A stretch of DNA of 64,000 nt from Pseudomonas sp. M30-35 (lineage in GTDB: Bacteria > Pseudomonadota > Gammaproteobacteria > Pseudomonadales > Pseudomonadaceae). A program made the translations under genes and the position numbers. The notes beneath the pieces were generated by a model that was given only the letters and a program-made list of their open reading frames with translations, had not been told where the DNA came from and searched no databases. The DNA is taken from assembly GCF_002163625.1 (NCBI RefSeq), contig NZ_CP020892.1:2976001-3040000 (forward strand). Reading direction: 5' to 3'. Below, piece by piece: positions 7,639-16,115 of the stretch (position 1 is its first letter; the number at the start of each line of letters is the position of its first letter).

Positions 7639-9120
7639 TCACTTGATGTACCAGCCCCAAGGCTGTTCGCTGTCGTAGCGGGTGATCTGCTTGGTTTCAA
7701 GGTAGTTGTGCAGACCCCACTCACCCAGCTCGCGGCCAATGCCGCTTTGCTTATAGCCGCCCCATGGTGCTTCGGTGAAGGTTGGCTGCGAACAGTTGAT
7801 CCAGACAATACCAGCGCGCAGCTTGCGCGCGACTCGTTCACAACGTTCCATGTCTTTCGACATGACCGCAGCAGCCAGACCGAAGCGTGAATCGTTGGCC
7901 GAACGCAGAGCCTGAGCCTCATCATCGAATGGGCGAATGCACACGACCGGACCAAAAATCTCTTCGTTCCAGATCCAACTGTCCTCAGGCACGTCGGCGA
8001 AGATCGCCGGTTGTACAAAGAAGCCCTTGTCGAAGCCAGCTGGTCGCGCGCCGCCACAAAGCAGTTGTGCGCCTTCCTCGCTGCCGCGGGCAACCGCTTG
8101 CAGGACCTTGTCGTACTGGCCCTTGCTAACCAGCGGCCCCAGCAATACGCCCTCTTCCATGCCGTCACCGATACGCAGCTTCTCGGTCACCTCAACCAGC
8201 CGCTTGAGCAGCGGCTCATACAGCTCACGTTGCACCAAGACGCGGGAGGTTGCGGAACACACCTCGCCTTGATTCCAGAAAATACCGAACATGATCCACT
8301 CGACGGCCGCATCGATGTCGCTGTCGGCAAAAACAATAAACGGTGACTTGCCGCCCAACTCCAGGCTGATGTTCTTAATATCACGGGCAGCCGCCTGCAT
8401 GATCCGGCTGCCGGTCGGCACGCTGCCGGTGAAGGCCAGCTTGTCGATCCCCGGGTGCTCGCTGAGCGGTGCCCCGGCATCCGGGCCGAGGCCCGGGACT
8501 ACATTCAGCACGCCAGCCGGCAGCCCCGCATGATCAGCAATGCGCGCTAGTTCAAGGGCGGTCAGCGGCGTGAGCTCGGAAGGCTTGAGCACCATGCAAC
8601 ACCCGGCCGCCAGCGCCGGTGCAACTTTCCAGGCTGCCATCAGCATCGGGAAGTTCCAGGGGATAATCGCCCCGGCTACGCCGACCGGCTCTTTTCGCGC
8701 AATCGAGGTGAAACGTTCATCGGCAAGAGCGACAGGTTGCTCCCGCTGATCGTCCAGGTCTTCAGCTAGGTCGGCGTAGAAGTCAAAGCAGCCCGCAGTG
8801 TCGCCGATGTCCCACAGGGCTTCTGGCAGTGGTTTGCCGTTGTCGCGCACCTCGAGTTCCGCCAACTCCTGTTCGCGGTCACGGATGCCTTGGGCGATCC
8901 GGCGCAGCACGACAGCGCGTTCGCTGCCACTCATCTGTGGCCAAGGCCCCTCGTCGAACGCTTGGCGTGCAGCCTTCACCGCCAGATCGATATCTTCGGT
9001 AGTGGCCGCAGCGACCTGAGTGATCACGGCTTCACTGCACGGATCGACCGTTTCAAAGGTGCCCCCTTTAACCGGTGATTGCCATTGGCCGTTGATGTAA
9101 AGCTGGTGATACGAGTTCAT
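7639..9120 (-). CDS. Aldehyde dehydrogenase, probable 2-oxoglutarate semialdehyde dehydrogenase
   Basis: A 493-residue NAD(P)-dependent aldehyde dehydrogenase of full length. The general base Glu254 is in SLELGGKSPF and the catalytic Cys288 is in NQGEVCSATSR; the cofactor-binding segment IIPWNFPMLMAAWKVAPALA is near residue 152. By sequence alone it resembles betaine-aldehyde dehydrogenases. Because it sits between the hydroxyproline dehydrogenase and epimerase genes, it most likely oxidises 2-oxoglutarate semialdehyde to 2-oxoglutarate, the last step of hydroxyproline breakdown. Its ATG overlaps the stop of the upstream DadA-like gene (ATGA), showing translational coupling. Confidence 0.88.
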   Translation of the reverse strand: MNSYHQLYINGQWQSPVKGGTFETVDPCSEAVITQVAAATTEDIDLAVKAARQAFDEGPWPQMSGSERAVVLRRIAQGIRDREQELAELEVRDNGKPLPEALWDIGDTAGCFDFYADLAEDLDDQREQPVALADERFTSIARKEPVGVAGAIIPWNFPMLMAAWKVAPALAAGCCMVLKPSELTPLTALELARIADHAGLPAGVLNVVPGLGPDAGAPLSEHPGIDKLAFTGSVPTGSRIMQAAARDIKNISLELGGKSPFIVFADSDIDAAVEWIMFGIFWNQGEVCSATSRVLVQRELYEPLLKRLVEVTEKLRIGDGMEEGVLLGPLVSKGQYDKVLQAVARGSEEGAQLLCGGARPAGFDKGFFVQPAIFADVPEDSWIWNEEIFGPVVCIRPFDDEAQALRSANDSRFGLAAAVMSKDMERCERVARKLRAGIVWINCSQPTFTEAPWGGYKQSGIGRELGEWGLHNYLETKQITRYDSEQPWGWYIK

Positions 9121-10415
9121 GTGAGACCTCCAATAAGGCTGAAACGATTGGCGCTGAAAGGCGTGAGATCTTGAGGCGTCGGCCGCCCGGCGACGAGGTC
9201 GGCGATTAAGCGTCCGGTGGTCGCTCCGAGGGTCAGACCGAGCTGACCGTGACCGAAGGCCATGAATACGTTGGGCAGGCGCGCCGAACGGTCGATGACC
9301 GGCTTGGTGTCCGGCAAAAAGGGGCGATAGCCAATCCCGTACTCGACATCGCCGGTTTGCAACTGCGGCAGGATGTTCTTCGCCTTTTCCAGGATGATGT
9401 CGGCCCGTTTGAAATTCGGCTCGGCATTTGCCGCAGCGAACTCGATCGTGCCACCGATCTGCAGGCCACGAGTCATGGGGCTAAAGCAGAAGCCTCCATC
9501 GGCATAGATCACCGAGTGACGAAACTCCACACCGGGATTGGGCAGCACCGCCTGATAACCCGCAATGCCAGCCAGCGGGATATTCACACCCAACTGATCG
9601 AAGAACTTCCGCGAGCCAGTACCGGCAGCTACCACGACTTGACTGGCGGGATAACGCGCCCCATTGCTGAGCTCCACACCCGTAGCGATACCCGACAGCT
9701 CGACGATACGCTTAACCTCACCCAGCACACGGACACCGCCTTGCTTGATAAAGCTCTCGGTAAGCGCCGCAATGAAACCTTCGGTATCGTTGACCGCTCG
9801 CCAATCCGGGAAAATCAGGCCGTGCTTGAACTTGCCAGCAAGTGTCGGCTCGAGATCGGCGATATCGTCTGAATCCAGCTCTTCAGACCTAAAACCCAGG
9901 GACTTACGCAATTCAAGGTGCGGTCGCTCATGAACGATGCCGTCGGCGGAGTCGAAGACCTCGATAATCGGGCGTTGACCGAGCAATGATTTGTCTGCGC
10001 AAGCCTCCAGCAAAGGTGCATAGTCTTCGTAGGCATGGCTGGTAAGGGTGGTCATTGCCTGGGCGATCTCGACAATTTTCGAGTGCCGGGCACAGGCAAT
10101 AAAACGCAGGAACCAAGGCAAAATTCCAGGCAATGCGCTGGGTCGTAGCGCCAGCGGACCCTTCTGATTGAGCAACCACGCTGGGATTTTCTTGAGGATG
10201 CCCGGTTTGGACAGCGGGATGACCTCGCTGACGGCCATCTGGCCGCAGCTCCACTTGGCCGTGCTATCACCCGGCGCAGCGGGGTCGATCAAGGTGACCT
10301 GAAAACCTTCGCGTTGCAGGTAAAGGGCGCAACAGACGCCGACGATACCGCCGCCAATTACAACTGCTACGCCAGAAACTGCTTGTTCTGGGACGGGTAA
10401 CTGCGCTTCGCTCAT
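9117..10415 (-). CDS. FAD-dependent D-amino-acid (cis-4-hydroxy-D-proline) dehydrogenase, DadA-like
   Basis: A 432-residue flavoprotein of the DAO/DadA family. The N-terminal dinucleotide-binding motif is IGGGIVGVCCALYLQREGF (residues about 20-38) with the acidic end of the second strand in VTLIDP; the C-terminal FAD-contacting segment is MAFGHGQLGLTLGATTGRLI. In this context the likely substrate is cis-4-hydroxy-D-proline, oxidised to 1-pyrroline-4-hydroxy-2-carboxylate, with electrons passed to the respiratory chain. It is a single-chain type, unlike the multi-subunit enzymes of some pseudomonads. Its start follows GAGAGCG a few bases upstream, and an inverted repeat lies 42-92 bases before it. 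Confidence 0.85.
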   Translation of the reverse strand: MSEAQLPVPEQAVSGVAVVIGGGIVGVCCALYLQREGFQVTLIDPAAPGDSTAKWSCGQMAVSEVIPLSKPGILKKIPAWLLNQKGPLALRPSALPGILPWFLRFIACARHSKIVEIAQAMTTLTSHAYEDYAPLLEACADKSLLGQRPIIEVFDSADGIVHERPHLELRKSLGFRSEELDSDDIADLEPTLAGKFKHGLIFPDWRAVNDTEGFIAALTESFIKQGGVRVLGEVKRIVELSGIATGVELSNGARYPASQVVVAAGTGSRKFFDQLGVNIPLAGIAGYQAVLPNPGVEFRHSVIYADGGFCFSPMTRGLQIGGTIEFAAANAEPNFKRADIILEKAKNILPQLQTGDVEYGIGYRPFLPDTKPVIDRSARLPNVFMAFGHGQLGLTLGATTGRLIADLVAGRPTPQDLTPFSANRFSLIGGLT

Positions 10416-10456
10416 AAAACGCTCTCTTTGAAAAAACGCGGGATTGTCAAAATTTT

Positions 10457-10507
10457 CAGAGTAAATCCTTCCCCGTCACGGCGTTACTGGTCGACAGATT
10501 TACTCTG
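10457..10507. promoter_or_regulatory. Inverted repeat upstream of the DadA-like gene
   Basis: Perfect 10-base arms CAGAGTAAAT (10457-10466) and ATTTACTCTG (10498-10507), 31 bases apart, lie 42-92 bases upstream of the dehydrogenase start. The position suits an operator or a leader hairpin for the dehydrogenase-to-epimerase transcript. The binding protein is not known; either GntR paralog is a candidate. Confidence 0.4.
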
Positions 10508-10581
10508 TCGCGCTTCATGATCCAGGCATAGGTATTGATGCAAATAAAGGCTTTTCGTTTCCACAGTGCTTGCGCTGAAGC

Positions 10582-10615
10582 CACCACACCGCCCGACACA
10601 TCGGGCGGTGTGGTG
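10582..10615. terminator. Strong hairpin after the DapA-like gene
   Basis: A perfect 15-base stem (CACCACACCGCCCGA and its complement) with a four-base loop begins six bases beyond the stop of the deaminase gene. No U-run follows on either strand, so it may stabilise the upstream mRNA's 3' end rather than act as a classical terminator. It separates the transporter-deaminase block from the dehydrogenase block. Confidence 0.6.
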
Positions 10616-10620
10616 CAAGA

Positions 10621-11502
10621 TCACCCCTGAAGCAACTCGAGCTCCTTGCGGAATCTTGCTTTCTCATCATCAGTAAGAGGTTGTAGAGGCATGCGCGCAT
10701 GACCCACATCAAAACCGGCCAACTCACAGCCGTACTTGACCTTCTGAATAAACTTGCCGCTTTCAAGATTGTTCATCAACGGGAACATGGAGCGAATGAT
10801 TTGCTGTGCACCCGCCAAATCGCCCGAGGTGTACTTGTTATAGAAAGACACGATGTGCTCGGAAAGAAAGTTGGCAGGCGCGCAAATCCAGCTTGTCGCA
10901 CCCCACAAGAAGAAGTCCAAAGCCTGGTCATCCGAACCGCAGGAAAGCTGGATTTTGCCTTTGTAGTTCTCTCCAATCTCAACAGCGCGCAGCAAGTTGC
11001 CGCTGCTTTCCTTGATACCGATAACGCGGTCATGATCTTTTAAGGCGTCGAGGACGCTAAAACCCACTTCGATATTGGTACGCACCGGGTAGTTGTAAAG
11101 CACGATATTCACGTCAGGCACAGCATCCAATACTGCTTGATAGTGACCGATCAGCTCTTCTTGAGTAGGCAGCGAGTAAAACGGCGGTGCCACCAGCAAA
11201 TTGCTGTAGCCCGCGTCGCGCGCTTGCTTGACCTGCTCGATAACCTCGCGGGTGCAGGCACCATTCGCACCAGCGATCAACAGGCCGCGGCCAGCGACAG
11301 TCTCGCGCACGGTTGCCAGAACCTTGCGCCGCTCATCATTGGTCAGCGCATAGGACTCACCGGTAGTACCCAGCGGAACCAGTCCGCTGACGCCAACCTT
11401 GAGATGATGCTCGACCAGTGCGGCCAGGCGTTCGTGGTCGACTGCACCATTTTTGTCGAAGGGGGTAACCAGGGCAGGCATAATGCCTTTAAGTTGCTGC
11501 AT
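10621..11502 (-). CDS. DapA-family lyase, probable 1-pyrroline-4-hydroxy-2-carboxylate deaminase
   Basis: A 293-residue class I aldolase of the dihydrodipicolinate synthase family. The Schiff-base Lys164 lies in IGIKESSGN, Tyr136 in LYNYPVRTN, and the carboxylate-binding GTTGES at residues 45-50. I start it at the ATG at 11502, where family homology (MQQLKGIMPALVTPFD) begins and TTGGAG precedes; the longer frame to 11616 runs into the permease gene. True DapA is usually encoded elsewhere, and here the neighbours point to deamination of the hydroxylated pyrroline to 2-oxoglutarate semialdehyde. It follows the permease gene by 25 bases and is probably cotranscribed with the importer. Confidence 0.85.
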   Translation of the reverse strand: MQQLKGIMPALVTPFDKNGAVDHERLAALVEHHLKVGVSGLVPLGTTGESYALTNDERRKVLATVRETVAGRGLLIAGANGACTREVIEQVKQARDAGYSNLLVAPPFYSLPTQEELIGHYQAVLDAVPDVNIVLYNYPVRTNIEVGFSVLDALKDHDRVIGIKESSGNLLRAVEIGENYKGKIQLSCGSDDQALDFFLWGATSWICAPANFLSEHIVSFYNKYTSGDLAGAQQIIRSMFPLMNNLESGKFIQKVKYGCELAGFDVGHARMPLQPLTDDEKARFRKELELLQG

Positions 11503-11527
11503 GGATATATCTCCAATGAGGTGGGTG

Positions 11528-12196
11528 TTAGTACGCATAGCGACGCAGTAGACGGCCCTCGACCACACCGACCAGACGAGTGAGCGGGAACGCCACGAGG
11601 AAATAGATGACGGCAACGGCGGAGAGAAACTCCACTGGGCGCGCCGTGCTGTTTGATATGTTCTGGCCGATGAACATCAGGTCGGCGATCCCTACCGAAG
11701 AGATCAACGCGCTCTCCTTGAACAGGCTCACCACGTTCGATAGCAGCGGCGGAATGGAGCGCAGCAAAGCCTGCGGAAAAACCACGTAGAACACTTTAAT
11801 CCGCGAGGTCAGGCCAAGTGCCGTGCAGGCGTCATGCTGCTCACTGGCGATTGACTTCAGGGCGCCGCGAAAGGTCTCGCTGGTGATTGCAGCCATATAC
11901 AGCGTCAGCGCAATCACTACCGATACGTACGGCGGAATATTTACCCCGAGCACAACCGGAAAGCAAAAGAACACCCAGAACAGTTGGATCAGCAATGGCG
12001 TGCCGCGGAAGAACTCCACATAAAGCGCGGTCGGCCATTTCAGGATTCGAAATTTAGAAATGCGCAGCAAGCTGACCAAGAAACCCGCCAGACTGCCAAT
12101 CAAGGCACAGCTCAGGGTGATGGCAAGAGTCAACCCCAAGCCTTTTAGCAGCACATGCCAGTAGGAAAAAACGATGGAGAAATCGATGGTCATCAT
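11528..12196 (-). CDS. Polar amino-acid ABC transporter permease (1)
   Basis: A 222-residue HisM/GltK-type permease with about five membrane segments. The EAA-like cytoplasmic loop can be seen around EQHDACTALGLTSRIKVFYVVFPQALLRSIPPL. The ATG at 12196, with GAGG eight bases upstream, is chosen over the first ATG at 12247, which lies inside the other permease gene. It is one of two different permease subunits in this importer, as is common for polar amino-acid uptake systems. The inferred cargo is hydroxyproline, from the catabolic genes in the same run. Confidence 0.9.
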   Translation of the reverse strand: MMTIDFSIVFSYWHVLLKGLGLTLAITLSCALIGSLAGFLVSLLRISKFRILKWPTALYVEFFRGTPLLIQLFWVFFCFPVVLGVNIPPYVSVVIALTLYMAAITSETFRGALKSIASEQHDACTALGLTSRIKVFYVVFPQALLRSIPPLLSNVVSLFKESALISSVGIADLMFIGQNISNSTARPVEFLSAVAVIYFLVAFPLTRLVGVVEGRLLRRYAY

Positions 12197-12206
12197 GACG
12201 TTATCC

Positions 12207-12878
12207 TCAGCGCGCAGTCGCGGCGTCCTGACGCCGCTCGATGGCATTCACCAGTTGAGCGATTGGCAACGACATGGCGAAATAGATCAGGGCTATCAGC
12301 GAGTAGGTTTCCAGTGGCCGGTAAGCTTCAGTGGCGAGGCTCTTGCCCACGTACATCAAGTCGCCAACCGCGACGATGGCAACCAATGCTGTTTGCTGCA
12401 GACTGCCAATACCATTGGTCATAAGTACCGGCAGCGCAGTGCGCAGCGACTGGGGTAACACCACGTACAAGGTGCGTTGCCAAGGGCGCAGGCCTAAGGC
12501 GACGCAGGCATCCAGATGCTCGCGCGGCACGGTCTGCACACCAGCTCGGTATGCCTCAGCGTTGAATGCAGTGAGGTTCAGGCCCAGCGCCAGAAAGCCC
12601 ATGAAGATCGGATCGATAAAGACATTGAACAGTATCGGTACGCAGTAGAAGAACCAGACGATCTGCAGCAGCGCCGGTGTGCAACGAAAGAACTCAATGA
12701 ACAACTGGGCTGGCCAGCGCAGAAAGAACCAGCGGCTCATGGTCAGCAGGCACAGGCCGAAGCCCAGCGTCAAACCCAGCACGTTGGAGACAAAAGCCAG
12801 TTCCAGGGTTACCTTCAAGCCCTCCCAGAGGGCAGGCAAGCTGCCACTTAGGAAATGAAAGTCGAATTGATAGTTCAT
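12207..12878 (-). CDS. Polar amino-acid ABC transporter permease (2)
   Basis: A 223-residue permease homologous to its neighbour, with the family loop visible around EHLDACVALGLRPWQRTLYVVLPQS. It opens LSGSLPALWEGLKVTLELAF, the usual N-terminal membrane-entry region of this family. It follows the ATPase gene by 11 bases and precedes permease 1 by 10 bases, so the transporter genes form one tight run: binding protein, ATPase, permease 2, permease 1. The two permeases presumably form a heterodimeric channel. Confidence 0.9.
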   Translation of the reverse strand: MNYQFDFHFLSGSLPALWEGLKVTLELAFVSNVLGLTLGFGLCLLTMSRWFFLRWPAQLFIEFFRCTPALLQIVWFFYCVPILFNVFIDPIFMGFLALGLNLTAFNAEAYRAGVQTVPREHLDACVALGLRPWQRTLYVVLPQSLRTALPVLMTNGIGSLQQTALVAIVAVGDLMYVGKSLATEAYRPLETYSLIALIYFAMSLPIAQLVNAIERRQDAATAR

Positions 12879-12889
12879 GGCGTCGCCCC

Positions 12890-13708
12890 TCAGTCCAAGT
12901 GCAGAACTTTTTCCAGAAATTCCCGAGTCCGGGCTTCCTTGGGTTGCTTGAAGATCTGCCCCGGCGGCCCCTGCTCAACGATCTTGCCGTTGGCGCAGAA
13001 CACCACCCGGGTGGCGATATCGCGGGCGAAATGCATGTCGTGGGTGACGATGATCATGGCCATCTTCTGCTCGGCCAGCTGTAGCATCACGTTCTGCACC
13101 TCGATAACCATTTCCGGATCGAGCGCAGAAGTGACTTCATCGAACAGCATGAGCTTGGGTTCCAGCATCAAGGCACGAGCAATGGCCACGCGTTGCTTCT
13201 GGCCGCCGGACAACTGGCTCGGGTAGGCGTGCAGTTTTTCTTCGAGACCGAGACGCGCGAGAAAAATACGAGCACGCTCTGTGGCTTCGGCCTTGGACAG
13301 ACCATGAACCTTGACCGGCGCGAGGATCAGGTTGCCCAGCACCGACATGTGCGGAAACAGGGTGTAGTGCTGAAACACCATGCCAATCTGGTTCTGCAAG
13401 CGCGCATCCAACGATTTGCCGCGAGCCATGCTTGGGCTGATATAGGGTTTGCCCTGAAAGTTAATGGTCCCGCGCTGGATACCTTCCAGCCCCATCAGCA
13501 CCCGAAGCAGCGAGCTCTTGCCGCTACCACTCGGACCGATGATCACTAGGCGATCGTCGGCGCGCATGTCCAGATCAAGCCCATCCATTACGACCAGGTT
13601 TTCACCATAGGACTTACATACATCGCGTAGCTGGATAAAGTCACCAGAGACTGAATCGCAGACGAGTTCAGCTTGTGGCTGGGCAGCCACCAGATAAGGC
13701 ACTTTCAT
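12890..13708 (-). CDS. Amino-acid ABC transporter ATP-binding protein
   Basis: A 272-residue ATPase of the GlnQ/HisP class. Motifs: Walker A GPSGSGKSS, signature LSGGQKQRVAIARAL, Walker B LMLFDEVTSALDPE and switch His in IIVTHDMHFARD. The first 25 or so residues before FIQLRDVCKSYG form a short extension beyond the family norm; no better internal start was found, and the ATG at 13708 follows CTGGAGAAC. Placed between the binding-protein and permease genes, it energises the same importer. Confidence 0.92.
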   Translation of the reverse strand: MKVPYLVAAQPQAELVCDSVSGDFIQLRDVCKSYGENLVVMDGLDLDMRADDRLVIIGPSGSGKSSLLRVLMGLEGIQRGTINFQGKPYISPSMARGKSLDARLQNQIGMVFQHYTLFPHMSVLGNLILAPVKVHGLSKAEATERARIFLARLGLEEKLHAYPSQLSGGQKQRVAIARALMLEPKLMLFDEVTSALDPEMVIEVQNVMLQLAEQKMAMIIVTHDMHFARDIATRVVFCANGKIVEQGPPGQIFKQPKEARTREFLEKVLHLD

Positions 13709-13765
13709 AAAACGTTCTCCAGGAGAGCGTCCGGCTAGCGGACGCTATCGAGAGTCATCAGGAAA

Positions 13766-14611
13766 TCACTGCGAGGATTTTTCAGCGGCGTTGACTTCGA
13801 CGGAGGCCTTGTCGACCAGAGCGGCGATTTCGCCCGTTGCACGGCGTTGGGTCAGGTAGATGTTCAGTACCTGCAAGTCTGCGAAGCTGATATCACGACG
13901 CAAACCGAAGGCAACACCCTGCTTGGCCAGAGCCGGAGAAGGCAGAACCTCTTTGCTCCAGTCCGGGTTTGCGAGAGCGAACAGGTGATTGGTGTCGCTG
14001 GCGTCGACCAACACATCCGCCCGACGCGACATCAACGCCAGGCGCGTTTCATCCATTCCTGGTAAACGCATGATCTTGGCGTTTTTGACCACCGCAGAAA
14101 TAGCCTTGTCTGCCGCGGTGCCCGACATCACTGCAAAGGTGACACCGTCCTTGTCATAGTCGGCCACAGAGTCACCGGCACCCGCCAGCTTGGGATTTTC
14201 CTTATTGATAAGGAGCGATATCTCGTAGCTAGTCGCTTCTGTGGAGAAAGCGACGGCCAAGGCACGCTCTGGCGTCTGGTTAAGCGCCATTGCCAGATCC
14301 CACTTGTCGCTTTGAACACCCGCGACGATGTTGTCCCAACTGGTGTCAACAAACTCAACCTTGACCTTCAGCACCTTTTCACCGAAGTCACGACACAGGT
14401 CCACGAAGAAACCACTGTATTGGCCGGAAGCCACGTCGCGCATCACATAAGGAGCTGCGACTGCGGCTCCACAACGGAGCACACCTGCCTTCTGAACACC
14501 TTGCCAAAGTTGAGAGTCCGCCGCCTGAGCGGGCACTACAGAGAGCAATGAACCGATTGCAGTAGCGCAGGCGATTACATTGCGAATTGAGCGAAAGGAA
14601 AACCGAGCCAT
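13766..14611 (-). CDS. Periplasmic amino-acid-binding protein of the ABC importer
   Basis: A 281-residue SBP_bac_3-family protein. The ATG at 14611 has GTGAGG about seven bases upstream and gives a clean signal peptide ending VVPAQA; the GTG at 14623 is less likely. The mature part carries the expected ligand-pocket features of polar amino-acid binding proteins: SGFFVDLCRDFGEKVL, a segment around WDLAMALNQTPERA that normally contacts the amino-acid backbone, and SGTAADKAIS. It is the first gene of the transporter run and probably sets the specificity for hydroxyproline, which is an inference from the catabolic genes downstream. Confidence 0.9.
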   Translation of the reverse strand: MARFSFRSIRNVIACATAIGSLLSVVPAQAADSQLWQGVQKAGVLRCGAAVAAPYVMRDVASGQYSGFFVDLCRDFGEKVLKVKVEFVDTSWDNIVAGVQSDKWDLAMALNQTPERALAVAFSTEATSYEISLLINKENPKLAGAGDSVADYDKDGVTFAVMSGTAADKAISAVVKNAKIMRLPGMDETRLALMSRRADVLVDASDTNHLFALANPDWSKEVLPSPALAKQGVAFGLRRDISFADLQVLNIYLTQRRATGEIAALVDKASVEVNAAEKSSQ

Positions 14612-14779
14612 TGTGAACCTCACCTATAACGTTGTTTTTGTTGGCAGAAGTACAAGCAACCGATTACGCGCTTTTTATAAGACACTCATTCAGCGATGTG
14701 TGCAGCGCTGTATACAGACTAGACTTGAGTAAAAGTGAGTGTCAACACGCTGAGGAGATTTTTTTCAAAACAATGACCG

Positions 14780-14816
14780 AACGGTCGAGCCCATTACGAA
14801 GAATGGCTCGACCGTT
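14780..14816 (-). terminator. Hairpin downstream of the LysR gene
   Basis: The arms AACGGTCGAGCC and GGCTCGACCGTT pair around a loop containing ATTACGAAGAAT. On the minus strand the hairpin lies about 33 bases after the LysR stop and is followed, after a gap, by TTGTTTTG. It probably ends the regulator's transcript before the binding-protein gene. Confidence 0.5.
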
Positions 14817-14848
14817 TCGAGGAGAAATTGGTGGGAAGAAGAAGTCGC

Positions 14849-15760
14849 TTAAAGGGCGTGCTGCAACGCTTCTAGAAAGCGCTCAAGAATAAGGCTCTGC
14901 CGACACCCTTTGCGGGTCGCTACGGCCAGCTTGGCATCGAAGAACAGTCGCTCGGGGCTCAAAGGTGCCATCAACCCTTTTTCAACCCAGATCGAGGCGT
15001 AATGCTCCGGCAGATAGCCGATATAGCTACCGGTCAAGATGAGAAAAGCGATCCCTTCGCGATCGGTTGCAGTTGCGGCAAAGTTGAGTAATTGGTGGAG
15101 GCCGATGGCCTCTGCAGTCATGCGGTAGCTGGGAACCACTGCATCGGCAGACCTCAACTCGTCATTACTCACCTCACTGGCACGCCCGAAAAACGGGTGT
15201 TCGTGGCTGCAGTACAGGTTCGATCGTTCCTCATAGAGCACGCTGTAGTCCAAACCCGACAACGGCGAAATCATCGGTAGAGCCCCTACATGCAAGCGGC
15301 CATCCAGCAGCCCTCGCTCAATCTCACCGGGCGTACTCATGCTCAGATTGATCTTAACGCCCGCGCCCTGGCCACGCACAGCCTTGAGAGCCCGGGTAAT
15401 GCGCATCTTGGGCTGGGTCACCAAATTGTTGACGATGCCGACATTGAGGTCTCCACGCAGTTGCTGGTGCATTTCATTGACCTCGCCGCGAAACCCCTCA
15501 ATGGCAACCAGCACCGATTCACCAGCACGCAAAACCTCACGCCCCTCGTCAGTCAAAGCAAAGCCCGCGCGCCCGCGCTGGCATAGGCGCATACCCAAAC
15601 GCTTCTCCAGATCACTCATATGCAGGCTGATCGCAGATCGACTGATGCCCAGCGCGCTCTCCGCTGCGGTGAAGCTACCGCTCTCGGCCACCGTCTTGAA
15701 AATACGCAGCAGGCGCAGATCGAAGTCGCTGACCTGGCTCAGGTGAGGTTTTTTAGGCAT
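14849..15760 (-). CDS. LysR-family transcriptional regulator
   Basis: A 303-residue LysR regulator. The N-terminal winged helix (residues about 10-70) contains FKTVAESGSFTAAESALGIS and the wing RLGMRLCQRGRAGFALTDEG; the rest is the effector domain, rich in hydrophobic strands. It sits upstream of the hydroxyproline importer on the same strand, separated by about 240 bases and a hairpin, so it is probably a separate transcript. It may regulate the importer, but LysR genes more often face their targets divergently, and the region upstream of this one (15761-16115) has no divergent gene close by. Confidence 0.85.
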   Translation of the reverse strand: MPKKPHLSQVSDFDLRLLRIFKTVAESGSFTAAESALGISRSAISLHMSDLEKRLGMRLCQRGRAGFALTDEGREVLRAGESVLVAIEGFRGEVNEMHQQLRGDLNVGIVNNLVTQPKMRITRALKAVRGQGAGVKINLSMSTPGEIERGLLDGRLHVGALPMISPLSGLDYSVLYEERSNLYCSHEHPFFGRASEVSNDELRSADAVVPSYRMTAEAIGLHQLLNFAATATDREGIAFLILTGSYIGYLPEHYASIWVEKGLMAPLSPERLFFDAKLAVATRKGCRQSLILERFLEALQHAL

Positions 15761-16115
15761 ACGTGAGTATTTCCATATTTAAACGTAACAATATATAGAT
15801 TTAACTCACCATTTAATTAAGTACAAGCTGAGCGCAACTTCCATGCACCAGTGATTGACGTCATGAACTAGCGCCTGCACCACTATCGCTTGCCTGCTCA
15901 CACCCAGCCTAGAGAATTGCCGCAACGGACAAGATCATGCTCCACGATCGACGATATTCTGGCCCGCGACCTCAGCCTGATGATCAACTTTAGCAAGATG
16001 CTCAAAGCTTTCTCGGCCACGCTTCGCCCTAATTTCAGGCGAAGGTTTGGCTCTGTGGAAGACCCGTACCCTATCGCGCGTGATACGGATCTGAGTCGAA
16101 CAACTCTCTGCCCTG
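15761..16115. other. Intergenic region, no gene seen
   Basis: About 355 bases. The part next to the LysR start (15775-15830) is AT-rich and probably holds its promoter. The remainder has only short frames without ribosome-binding sites and no repeat that I recognise. Confidence 0.5.
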
